From contig JAJQCA010000047.1 of the NCBI GenBank assembly GCA_021202985.1, forward strand, positions 98,680-162,679: a stretch of 64,000 nucleotides of DNA, given 5' to 3'. Numbering within the stretch: the first letter of the stretch is position 1; each line of letters starts with the position of its first letter. A program made the translations under genes and the position numbers. The stretch is from Alistipes sp. Lineage in GTDB: Bacteria > Bacteroidota > Bacteroidia > Bacteroidales > Rikenellaceae. Below are positions 39,902 to 47,891 of the stretch, one piece after another. Under the pieces are notes generated by a model. That model was not told where the DNA came from. It made no database searches and saw only the letters and a list, made by a program, of their open reading frames with translations.

Positions 39902-41266
39902 ATGTTAAAAACGTTATTATCATTTCCTGTTTTACTTTTTTTAATAAGTTGTAACGGTAAAACTTCAGGGGTGGAGGTTCCCGAACCGGAACCGAGAACG
40001 GAATTCAGTATCACCGATTACGGAGCAGTGCCGGATGACCTTTCGTTCCTTAACACGGAAGCTATTAATTCTGCCATAGAGGAGTGTCATAATTCGGGCG
40101 GCGGAAGGGTCCTGGTCCCGGAGGGTGTATGGCATACAGGGCCTATTACCCTTTTGACCGATGTCGAATTTCATATCGATGAAAATGGGGTAATACTTTT
40201 CACCAACGACGTAACACATTATCCGCTCGTAATTACCCGCTGGGAAGGTATTGACTGTTACAACTACCAACCCATGATATATGCGTACCGTCAGGAAAAT
40301 ATATCCATTACCGGTAAAGGCATAATCGATGGCGGGGCGACAATAGAACATTGGTGGCCTATGTCCGGTAAAGAGATATATGGCTGGCACGAGGGAATAT
40401 ACTCTCAAATAACCGGTCGGCCGAAACTTCATGAATGGAATGAGAATGAGATTCCTGTTGAAGACCGTATATTAGGACACGAAGACGGCATACGGCCGCC
40501 ACTGATAAACTTGTATGAATGCAAAGGCATATTAATCGAAGACGTTACACTGTTACGTTCCCCATTCTGGACTCTACATCCACTGCTTTGCGAAGATGTG
40601 ACCGTAAGGGGTGTGAGCTTCATAAATGACGGGCCGAATGGAGACGGGTGTAATCCGGAGTCCTGTAAGGATGTAATAATCGAAAATTGCTATTTCGATA
40701 CAGGTGACGATTGCATCGCTATCAAATCGGGGCGTAATTACGATGGCAGGCGGTGGAATGTCCCGAGTGAAAATATAACCGTTCGCGGTTGTCACATGAA
40801 AAACGGTCACGGTGGATTGGTCATAGGAAGTGAGATTTCGGGTGGATGCCGTAATATTGTTTTTGAAGATTGTGTTTTGGATAGTCCCGAACTTCAACGT
40901 GCTATCCGCATCAAAACAAATACTTGCAGGGGAGGAACCATAGAAAATGTAGAGATACGGAACATTACTGTCGGACAGTGCCAGGAAGCGGTCTTTCGGG
41001 TTGAAATGAATTACGAACCCAATGAAATTTGCGACCGGGCATACTTCCCGTTATTAAGAAATATTCGCATCGAAAACCTGACAAGTGAGAAGAGTTATTA
41101 CGGTTTTAAAATTACAAGTCTCGACACGGAGGAACCGTATCTTTACGATATAACGTTTACCGATTGTGTTTTCAACAACGTTTCGGCGGATAATCCCGTG
41201 AGCGGCAAGGTGGATAATATCCGTTTGGAAAATGTTTATATGAATGGGAGTTTATTGACCCTGTGA
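39902..41266 (+). CDS. Glycoside hydrolase family 28 (polygalacturonase-like) lipoprotein
   Basis: A right-handed beta-helix pectinase that hydrolyses galacturonan or related linkages. From the ATG at 39902 the 454-residue protein starts with a lipoprotein signal (LLSFPVLLFLISC). GH28 catalytic elements are in order: NGDGCNPESC (about 247), DTGDDCIAIKSG with the paired catalytic aspartates (about 266-277), GHGG with the catalytic His (about 303) and RIKT (about 336). Gly-rich beta-helix coils fill the rest. The coding sequence is visibly more AT-rich than the housekeeping genes, and it sits beside tRNA-Arg without a SusC/SusD pair, suggesting acquisition. Substrate (pectin backbone or rhamnogalacturonan) is not determined. 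Confidence 0.9.
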   Translation: MLKTLLSFPVLLFLISCNGKTSGVEVPEPEPRTEFSITDYGAVPDDLSFLNTEAINSAIEECHNSGGGRVLVPEGVWHTGPITLLTDVEFHIDENGVILFTNDVTHYPLVITRWEGIDCYNYQPMIYAYRQENISITGKGIIDGGATIEHWWPMSGKEIYGWHEGIYSQITGRPKLHEWNENEIPVEDRILGHEDGIRPPLINLYECKGILIEDVTLLRSPFWTLHPLLCEDVTVRGVSFINDGPNGDGCNPESCKDVIIENCYFDTGDDCIAIKSGRNYDGRRWNVPSENITVRGCHMKNGHGGLVIGSEISGGCRNIVFEDCVLDSPELQRAIRIKTNTCRGGTIENVEIRNITVGQCQEAVFRVEMNYEPNEICDRAYFPLLRNIRIENLTSEKSYYGFKITSLDTEEPYLYDITFTDCVFNNVSADNPVSGKVDNIRLENVYMNGSLLTL

Positions 41267-41596
41267 GCCAACCTGATGATTAAAATTTATAGGTCTGACT
41301 TTTGCACGGGTCATTCCGGAAACAGTTCCCCAATAACAATAAAACGTTAAATATCGGGTTATTTAAGTACGGGATAGCGCAAAAGTTAAACTATTCATTA
41401 TATTTGCACCTGTAAACAACGTTAGTTCATTCAGATCCTTATTCTTCTTTGTGTTTTCGGGACATATCCGGCGTCCCGGTTCCCATCATCGTTGAAATCG
41501 ACCCGTATTGACTTTCATTGTTTCGGCAATAAATTTGCCCGAGTAGGTCGGTATATCCGCCGAAGAAGGCAATATGTCAAATTTTAACGGTAATTT
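41267..41596. other. Intergenic region with two tandem promoter-like sites
   Basis: No gene. Besides the promoter at 41508-41537 there is an isolated TATATTTG at 41399-41406 that would start a transcript ~185 nt upstream of the oxidoreductase. A hairpin CGGGAC/GTCCCG lies at about 41457-41477. A short RNA or alternative start is possible. Confidence 0.35.
41508..41537 (+). promoter_or_regulatory. -33/-7 promoter of the flavin oxidoreductase gene
   Basis: TTG (41508-41510), a 19-bp spacer and TAAATTTG (41530-41537); the ATG follows after 59 bp. Confidence 0.7.
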
Positions 41597-42667
41597 ATGA
41601 AATCATTTTTTATCGGCAAGTACGAGATAAAACTACCTGTCATACAAGGCGGTATGGGTGTAGGAGTATCTTTGAACGGACTTGCTTCCGCCGTGGCTAA
41701 CGAAGGCGGCGTGGGTGTTATTTCGGCAGCGGGTTTAGGGCTGCTCTACCCTGAATATAAAGGCAACTACATGGACCGGTGTATCTACGGCCTTCAGGAA
41801 GAGATACGCAAAGCGAGGGAGAAGACGCGCGGGGTTATCGGCATCAACGTGATGGTCGCCTTATCCAACTTTACGGACCTCGTTAAAACGGCTATCGCCG
41901 AAAATGCAGACGTTATTTTTGCCGGCGCCGGCCTGCCGCTCGACCTGCCTTCTTTCCTCAAACGCGACAGCAAAACCTCGCTGGTTCCCATCGTATCTTC
42001 GGCGAGGGCGGCAAGGCTAATTTGCGAGAAATGGAACAACAACTACGGCTACCTCCCCGACGCCATAGTGGTGGAGGGACCTAAAGCCGGAGGACACCTC
42101 GGTTTCAAAAAAGACCAGATAGAGGACGACAGCTACGCTCTGGAGAGACTTGTACCGGAAATCGTGGAGGTCGCCAAAAGTTATGCGGACCGCAAGGAAA
42201 TACCGGTAGTGGCTGCCGGCGGTATATCGACCGGCCAGGACATAGCTAAGTTCCTCAACCTCGGGGCGGCTGGTGTACAGATGGGTTCGATATTCGTACC
42301 CACGGAGGAATGCGACGCCTCTTACGAGTTCAAAAAGGTGTATATCGAGTCCGGCGAGCAGGACGTGCGTATAATTCAAAGCCCGGTAGGAATGCCCGGG
42401 AGGGCCTTTGACGGCGAGTTTATCCGCAACGTGGCAGCGGGGAGGGAAAAACCTCGGGCATGCCCGTTCCACTGCATAAAGACTTGCGACTACACCAAGA
42501 GCCCATACTGTATCATCAAAGCGCTGTACAACGCCGCAAAAGGAAACCTTAAAAAAGGTTACGCCTTTGCGGGCAAGAACGCCTATATGGCGGATAAGAT
42601 CAGCAGCGTAAAAGAAGTTATGGAAAGGCTCAAAGCCGATTTCTTTTCTTCAAAAGCCGTTCTCTGA
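41597..42667 (+). CDS. Nitronate monooxygenase-family flavin oxidoreductase
   Basis: 356 residues of the FMN-binding TIM-barrel family that includes nitronate monooxygenase and FabK. Typical motifs are PVIQGGMGVGVS at the start, GAGLPLDLP, EGPKAGGHLG around residue 155, and VVAAGGISTGQD with QMGSIFVPTEE binding the flavin phosphate. The C-terminus holds a cysteine cluster (CPFHCIKTCDYTKSPYC, about residues 293-310) that I do not know from classical nitronate monooxygenases; it could bind iron-sulfur or zinc. The protein may oxidise nitronates or reduce an enoyl substrate; which one is open. The DEAD helicase follows after 58 bp. Confidence 0.85.
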   Translation: MKSFFIGKYEIKLPVIQGGMGVGVSLNGLASAVANEGGVGVISAAGLGLLYPEYKGNYMDRCIYGLQEEIRKAREKTRGVIGINVMVALSNFTDLVKTAIAENADVIFAGAGLPLDLPSFLKRDSKTSLVPIVSSARAARLICEKWNNNYGYLPDAIVVEGPKAGGHLGFKKDQIEDDSYALERLVPEIVEVAKSYADRKEIPVVAAGGISTGQDIAKFLNLGAAGVQMGSIFVPTEECDASYEFKKVYIESGEQDVRIIQSPVGMPGRAFDGEFIRNVAAGREKPRACPFHCIKTCDYTKSPYCIIKALYNAAKGNLKKGYAFAGKNAYMADKISSVKEVMERLKADFFSSKAVL

Positions 42668-42725
42668 CGGCGTTTATTAACCGATTAAACCGCCGCCCGC
42701 CAAAAGGGCCGGCGAACATTACATT

Positions 42726-43943
42726 ATGACATTCGACCAATTGAATATTGCGGAGCCTATTTTGAGGGCCGTCCGCGAAAAAGGATACAACGAACCCACC
42801 CCCATCCAGACCCAGGCCATACCTGTGGTACTGGAAGGAAAAGACATTTTCGGCATCGCACAGACAGGCACCGGTAAAACCGCAGCCTTCGCGATACCAA
42901 TCATACAAAAACTGGCTGAAACCCGTCCCGCTACCGCAGAAAGCACGGACAGCGACGCGCAGCAGGCCGAGGGAGAAGCCACTCCGGGCCGCCGCCAGCG
43001 CCGCGGCCGGGCATTCCGCCGGAGCAAGGACCGCCGTGCGGTCAGGGCTCTTATCCTTACCCCGACAAGGGAGCTTGCAATACAAATCAGCGAGTGCTTC
43101 GAAGACTACGGCAAATACGCCGGTATCAGGCATACGGCCATTTACGGCGGCGTTAAGCAGGCCCCCCAGGCCGAGAAACTGCAAAGGGGCGTGGACGTAC
43201 TTATCGCCACCCCGGGCAGGCTGCTGGACCTTATGGGCCAGGGCATCGTAAAGCTCGACGCGGTAACGCATTTCGTACTCGACGAGGCGGACCGGATGTT
43301 GGACATGGGCTTCATAAGCGATATCCGCCGCCTTCTGCCCAAGCTGCCGAAAGAGCGCCAGACGCTGTTCTTCTCGGCCACCCTTCCGGACGATATCATC
43401 TATCTGTCGCGGACAATCCTCCACGATCCGGTGAGGATCGAGGTTACGCCCGTTGCTTCGACCGTGGACGCGGTGGACCAGTGCGTTTATTTCGTGGAGA
43501 AACCCGAGAAGCGCAAACTGCTGATTTCCGTGCTCCAGGAAGCCGCCGACAAATCGGTGCTCGTTTTTTCGCGAACCAAACACGGCGCGGACAATATCTC
43601 GAAGACCCTTCGCAAGGCTGGTATCCGCAGCGAGGCCATACACGGCGACAAGTCGCAGGGCCAGCGCCAGCGCGCTCTTTCCGATTTCAAGGCCGGGAAA
43701 GTGAAGGTGATGGTGGCTACGGATATCGCAGCGCGTGGTATCGACATCAAAGAGCTGCAAATAGTAATTAACTACGACCTCCCGGACGCCGCCGAAACCT
43801 ACGTCCACCGCATTGGACGCACGGGACGTGCCGGACACTCGGGGCGTGCGCTTACCTTCTGTTCACAGGACGAGCATATGAAAGTGAACGAAATCCAGAA
43901 ACTCACCGGCAAACTGCTGGATATGGTGCTATATTCCGCATAA
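42726..43943 (+). CDS. DEAD-box RNA helicase (RhlE-like) with an internal insertion
   Basis: ATP-dependent RNA unwinding. The 405-residue protein shows the Q-motif (YNEPTPIQTQAI), Walker A AQTGTGKT at 45-52, PTREL at 113-117, GGVKQ, ATPGRLLDL, DEADRMLDMGF, SAT, VFSRTKHGAD, DIAARGID and HRIGRTGRAG. Between motif I and Ia, where most RhlE proteins have a few residues, there are about 38 residues (66-104) rich in Ala, Glu, Gln then Arg (GRRQRRGRAFRRSKDRR), probably an RNA-binding loop. Unlike many RhlE proteins it has no basic C-terminal tail. The cold-shock protein follows after 23 bp, making a likely operon for RNA structure remodelling. Confidence 0.95.
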   Translation: MTFDQLNIAEPILRAVREKGYNEPTPIQTQAIPVVLEGKDIFGIAQTGTGKTAAFAIPIIQKLAETRPATAESTDSDAQQAEGEATPGRRQRRGRAFRRSKDRRAVRALILTPTRELAIQISECFEDYGKYAGIRHTAIYGGVKQAPQAEKLQRGVDVLIATPGRLLDLMGQGIVKLDAVTHFVLDEADRMLDMGFISDIRRLLPKLPKERQTLFFSATLPDDIIYLSRTILHDPVRIEVTPVASTVDAVDQCVYFVEKPEKRKLLISVLQEAADKSVLVFSRTKHGADNISKTLRKAGIRSEAIHGDKSQGQRQRALSDFKAGKVKVMVATDIAARGIDIKELQIVINYDLPDAAETYVHRIGRTGRAGHSGRALTFCSQDEHMKVNEIQKLTGKLLDMVLYSA

Positions 43944-43966
43944 ACTTTAAAACTTCAATATATTAG

Positions 43967-44401
43967 ATGGCAAAACCACAATCATTCAACAAACGCGAAA
44001 ACGAAAAGAAAAAAGCAGCCAAACGCAAAGAAAAACAGAAACGCAAGGAAGAGCGAAAAGCCGGCGGCACCAGTTCGATGGACGACATGATAGCCTATGT
44101 GGACGAACATGGGAACATCACTGACACCCCGCCCGAGGAGCGTGAAAAAGAGGAAATAAGCCTCGAGGAGATTCAGATATCCACCCCTAAGAAAGAAGAG
44201 GTGGAGATAGAACCCCTCAAGGGCCGGGTCGAATATTTCAATACCGAAAAAGGGTACGGATTCATAAAAGACCTTTCGTCCGGCGATAAATTCTTCTTCC
44301 ACATATCCGCGGCTCCTGCCGGAATCGCAGAAGGCAATAAGGTGACATTCGAAACCGAGCGCGGAACACGGGGAATGAACGCCGTGAATATAAAACTGTA
44401 G
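43967..44401 (+). CDS. Cold-shock-domain protein with a charged N-terminal extension
   Basis: A 144-residue protein whose last ~65 residues form a CspA-type cold-shock domain with RNP1 KGYGFIKD and RNP2 KFFFHIS. The first ~35 residues are almost entirely Lys, Arg, Glu and Gln (a basic helix), followed by an acidic linker (MDDMIAYVDEHGNITDTPPEE). Bacteroidetes commonly pair such extended CSD proteins with a DEAD helicase, as here (23 bp apart). Likely role: binding single-stranded RNA to prevent refolding. A terminator-like hairpin follows. Confidence 0.93.
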   Translation: MAKPQSFNKRENEKKKAAKRKEKQKRKEERKAGGTSSMDDMIAYVDEHGNITDTPPEEREKEEISLEEIQISTPKKEEVEIEPLKGRVEYFNTEKGYGFIKDLSSGDKFFFHISAAPAGIAEGNKVTFETERGTRGMNAVNIKL

Positions 44402-44429
44402 CCGTACACCGTACGGATTTACCAACGAC

Positions 44430-44457
44430 AGCGGGACCTTACCGAAGGCCCCGCTTT
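44430..44457 (+). terminator. Probable terminator after the helicase/cold-shock operon
   Basis: AGCGGG.CCTT with AAGG.CCCGCT (one mismatch), a 4-nt loop, then TTATTTT. Confidence 0.7.
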
Positions 44458-44499
44458 ATTTTCTGTCCCGGGAGTGTTTCAAAAGCCCCGGCTTTACGT

Positions 44500-44507
44500 T
44501 ATCTTTA
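44500..44507 (+). promoter_or_regulatory. Probable -7 box of the transglutaminase-like gene (TATCTTTA)
   Basis: One mismatch from consensus, 21 bp before the ATG at 44529. Confidence 0.35.
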
Positions 44508-44528
44508 TAGAAAACCAATGCCGATGTT

Positions 44529-45743
44529 ATGAAAAAAATCTTATTTCTCATCCTTATCGCCGCCGTAACGGTCAACAACCTTATCGGACAATATAAACCC
44601 CTGCCGGATTTTTTCGAGGAGGAACTAAACCGCCTGTACCTTATCGATCCTAACGGCGGGGAAGAGAACCTCCGCCAGCTTCTGGACGGTTACACCTCAC
44701 TGGCTACCCGGTTTTGTATACAACCGGAGGACGTGCGGGAAGATAACCTGGATGTGGAGAGCCATATTTTATACAACCTCGCCTGCTTCCAGTCGCTGCT
44801 GGGAATGAAGCGGGAAGCACTTTTGTCGCTGGGTCTTGCGACCAACCGCGGATGGATGGATTACCGCCATGCCCTGGTTGATTCCGATTTGGACCCAATC
44901 AGGGACGAGCCGCTGTTCGGTGAGCTGCTGGAGAGTATCCGGGAGAAGGGCGACCACATAGGGATATTGCAGAAGGCCGGACCATACGACAGCCAGCGCA
45001 ACGACACCCTTCCCGTTTTCACCTACATGCCCTCCGACGCCCAAGAGCTGGTACGCGTCAGGGAATACTTCCAGTTGGACAGCGTGGCCGGACAGGGAGA
45101 TGAAATAAGCCGTATCAAAAACATTATGGTATGGCTCCACAACCTCATACGCCACGACGGTAGTTCGAACAACCCCACGAAGAAGAACGCCATAGATATC
45201 TATAACCTCTGTATGGAAGAAGGCAGGGGTGTGAACTGCCGGATGCTGGCGCAGGTGCTTAACGAGTGTTACCTTGCGATGGGTTTCAAATCGCGCTACG
45301 TGACCTGCATGCCGGAGAGGCACGACGACCCCGACTGCCACGTTATTAACGCCGTGTACAGCCAGTCTCTCGGTAAATGGATCTGGATGGACCCGAGTTT
45401 CAACACATGGGTAACCGACGACGAGGGTAACCTGCTCGGTCTCATGGAGGTGCGGGAACGCCTGATTTCCGGCCTGCCGATGGAAATTAACCCGGACGCC
45501 AACTGGAACAACGAGAACCCCACCCTGAAAGAGTGGTATCTCGACTCCTATATGGCTAAAAACCTCTACTACATGGTATGTCCCGTCAGGAGTGAATTCG
45601 ATACCGAGACCCGGGCCGAAGGAAAGGACTATACCAAATACGTCGATTTACTGCCCATCGGTTACACAAGTTCCTATAAAGGTAATTTCACCACCCATAA
45701 CCCCGATTATTTCTGGCAGGTACCTCATTTAAGCCGGTATTAA
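44529..45743 (+). CDS. Transglutaminase-like domain protein, exported
   Basis: 404 residues with an N-terminal signal peptide (about 1-20). The N-terminal third is helical, possibly TPR-like (YNLACFQSLLGMKREALLSLGLATNRGW). The C-terminal part carries a papain-like transglutaminase triad: Cys in GVNCRMLAQ (about 237), His in CHVINAVYS (about 271) and Asp in WMDPSFN (about 287). Such domains act as peptidases or cross-linking enzymes; the specific substrate is unknown. Monocistronic, with its own weak promoter and a good terminator. Confidence 0.8.
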   Translation: MKKILFLILIAAVTVNNLIGQYKPLPDFFEEELNRLYLIDPNGGEENLRQLLDGYTSLATRFCIQPEDVREDNLDVESHILYNLACFQSLLGMKREALLSLGLATNRGWMDYRHALVDSDLDPIRDEPLFGELLESIREKGDHIGILQKAGPYDSQRNDTLPVFTYMPSDAQELVRVREYFQLDSVAGQGDEISRIKNIMVWLHNLIRHDGSSNNPTKKNAIDIYNLCMEEGRGVNCRMLAQVLNECYLAMGFKSRYVTCMPERHDDPDCHVINAVYSQSLGKWIWMDPSFNTWVTDDEGNLLGLMEVRERLISGLPMEINPDANWNNENPTLKEWYLDSYMAKNLYYMVCPVRSEFDTETRAEGKDYTKYVDLLPIGYTSSYKGNFTTHNPDYFWQVPHLSRY

Positions 45744-45751
45744 GCATTACA

Positions 45752-45778
45752 GGGGGCCGGGAGAGCGGCCCCCTTTTT
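45752..45778 (+). terminator. Intrinsic terminator after the transglutaminase-like gene
   Basis: GGGGGCCG/CGGCCCCC stem, 6-nt loop, then TTTTT. Confidence 0.9.
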
Positions 45779-45860
45779 ATTTGCACACGGTTTGCGTGAT
45801 TTACCCGGTTCCGTGTGGGATATTAACCGGTGCGAAAGGACGGATGTCGGGCGAAATACC

Positions 45861-45868
45861 TAAATTTG
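45861..45868 (+). promoter_or_regulatory. -7 box for nadE (TAAATTTG)
   Basis: Exact consensus 19 bp upstream of the ATG at 45888, so a short leader. Confidence 0.6.
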
Positions 45869-45887
45869 TCCGGTAAAACTGAAAGAT

Positions 45888-47819
45888 ATGGATTTCGGAT
45901 TTGTCAGGGTGGCCGCTGCCGTACCCCGGGTAAAAGTTGCCGACTGCCGGCATAATGTGGAAAATATTTACCGGCTGGCTGCACAGGCCGCCTCGGAAGG
46001 AGCGGCCGTGACGGTTTTTCCCGAACTGGCGGTGACGGGATACACCTGCGGGGACCTGTTCGGCAGCGGTCTGCTTGTTTCCCGGGCCGAGAAGGAGCTT
46101 ACCCACCTTATAGCCAAAACCGCCTCGTTCGATACCGTCTTTGTGGTAGGAACGCCTGTGGTTTACAAAACGAAACTATATAATTGCGCGGCTGTTTTCT
46201 CCCGGGGCCGGTTGTTGGGAATTGTACCTAAAACCTTTATCCCTAATTATGAGGAATTTTACGAACTCCGGTGGTTTGCCTCCGGCCGGGAGGCCGAACC
46301 GGATGCCACGGTCGAATACTGCGAGCAGTCGGCCGTACCGTTCGGGAGCAACCTTTTGTTCGGTGACCGGGAGGTCAGATTGGCCGTGGAAATATGCGAG
46401 GACCTCTGGACCCCGTGCCCGCCTTCCTCATACCATTCCGTGGCCGGAGCCAACATAGTGGCCAACCTCTCGGCGAGCGACGAACTGGCCGGCAAGGACG
46501 GGTACCTCCGCTCGCTCGTGGCGCAGCAGTCGGCCCGGACCGTATCGTGTTATGTTTACGCTTCGGCCGGGTTCGGGGAGTCGTCCACCGACCTGGTTTT
46601 CGCCGGAAAGGGCTTCATTGCCGAAAACGGCCGCATACTGGCCCGCACCGATGGCTTCGCTTACGGCAATAGTCTTACCGTTTACGAAACCGACATCCGT
46701 AACCTCAACCATATGCGGGCGAAGCTGAACACCTTCTCTCCCGGGGAGTGCCGCCCACCCTACCGGGAGGTAGAAGTAACCATTCCGAGGGCCGGAACCG
46801 GCGACGGATTCCGCCGGACGTTCGACCCCACACCGTTCATTCCCTCCGACGAGCGGAGCAAAGACGAACGGTGCGCCGAAATATTCGGCATACAGGTGGC
46901 GGGGCTTGTCCAGCGGCTTGACCACACCGGGGTGCGAAGCGCTGTAATCGGCATCTCCGGCGGACTTGACTCGACCCTGGCATTCCTCGTCACGGTGGCG
47001 GCGTTCGATAAGCTCGGACTGGACCGTGAAGGTATCACCGCCGTTACGATGCCCGGCTTCGGCACCACGTGCAGGACCTATGAAAACGCCGTGAACCTAA
47101 TACGGGCGTTAGGCGCCACCCTCCGCGAAGTGGATATCCGACCGGCAACTCTCCGGCACTTCGAAGATATCGGCCTCGACCCCGCCGACCGCGGTGTCGC
47201 ATACGAAAATTCGCAGGCCCGCGAACGGACCCAGATATTGATGGATATCGCCAATATAACCGGCGGCCTGGTGGTGGGTACAAGCGACCTGTCGGAACTT
47301 GCGCTGGGATGGGCTACTTACAACGGCGACCATATGTCGATGTACGGCGTAAATTCGTCCGTACCGAAAACACTTGTCAGGTACCTCGTCGGCTGGGCGG
47401 CGACTACCGGTACGGGCCGCGGAGCCGCCCGGTGGCTGGCCGACATTCTCGATACCCCCATCAGCCCGGAATTGCTGCCGCCCGACGAGCAGGGCGGTAT
47501 AGTTCAGCGGACCGAGGACCTGGTAGGCCCGTACGAGCTACACGACTTTTTCCTCTACCACTTTATCCGGTTCGGGAGCGGACCGGCCAAACTCCATTTC
47601 ATGGCATGCCGTGCCTTTGACGGCAGGTTTGAACCCGGGGAGGTGAAGAAATGGCTGTCTGTATTTTTCCGGCGCTTTTTCAGCCAGCAGTTCAAACGGT
47701 CCGCCATGCCCGACGGGCCGAAAGTCGGAACCGTGAGCCTCTCTCCCCGCGGCGACTGGCGTATGCCCAGCGACGCCTCCGCGCACCTGTGGCTCGACGA
47801 AATCGAGAACCTGCCCTGA
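45888..47819 (+). CDS. nadE: Glutamine-dependent NAD+ synthetase
   Basis: The last step of NAD+ synthesis, amidating nicotinate adenine dinucleotide. The 643-residue protein has an N-terminal nitrilase-type glutaminase with the Glu-Lys-Cys triad (FPELAVTGY near 46, VPKTFIPNY near 110, VEICEDLW with Cys about 170). The C-terminal synthetase carries the P-loop SGGLDST (about 358-364) and GTSDLSELALGWATYNGDHMS. Ammonia made in the first domain is channelled to the second, so the cell does not need free ammonia for this step. Its length agrees with the two-domain family. Monocistronic, with its own promoter and terminator. Confidence 0.97.
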   Translation: MDFGFVRVAAAVPRVKVADCRHNVENIYRLAAQAASEGAAVTVFPELAVTGYTCGDLFGSGLLVSRAEKELTHLIAKTASFDTVFVVGTPVVYKTKLYNCAAVFSRGRLLGIVPKTFIPNYEEFYELRWFASGREAEPDATVEYCEQSAVPFGSNLLFGDREVRLAVEICEDLWTPCPPSSYHSVAGANIVANLSASDELAGKDGYLRSLVAQQSARTVSCYVYASAGFGESSTDLVFAGKGFIAENGRILARTDGFAYGNSLTVYETDIRNLNHMRAKLNTFSPGECRPPYREVEVTIPRAGTGDGFRRTFDPTPFIPSDERSKDERCAEIFGIQVAGLVQRLDHTGVRSAVIGISGGLDSTLAFLVTVAAFDKLGLDREGITAVTMPGFGTTCRTYENAVNLIRALGATLREVDIRPATLRHFEDIGLDPADRGVAYENSQARERTQILMDIANITGGLVVGTSDLSELALGWATYNGDHMSMYGVNSSVPKTLVRYLVGWAATTGTGRGAARWLADILDTPISPELLPPDEQGGIVQRTEDLVGPYELHDFFLYHFIRFGSGPAKLHFMACRAFDGRFEPGEVKKWLSVFFRRFFSQQFKRSAMPDGPKVGTVSLSPRGDWRMPSDASAHLWLDEIENLP

Positions 47820-47840
47820 CCCCGGAAAATCACAAAATAA

Positions 47841-47872
47841 ATGGAGTAGCCGTTGCGGCTACTCCATTTTTA
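47841..47872. terminator. Bidirectional terminator after nadE
   Basis: ATGGAGTAGCCG and its complement form a 12-bp stem with a TTG loop, followed by TTTTTATT, between convergent genes. Confidence 0.88.
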
Positions 47873-47891
47873 TTCTTTATCCGTAATCCCG

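Noticed and set aside
39658..41600. tRNA-Arg as the attachment site of an integrated element
   Set aside because: No integrase and no second copy of the tRNA 3' end in the downstream 2-3 kb. Only the AT-rich composition suggests transfer.
42630..43838. 402-codon minus-strand frame opposite the DEAD-box helicase
   Set aside because: The helicase motifs on the plus strand are complete; long antisense frames are common at this GC content, and the translation shows no domain.
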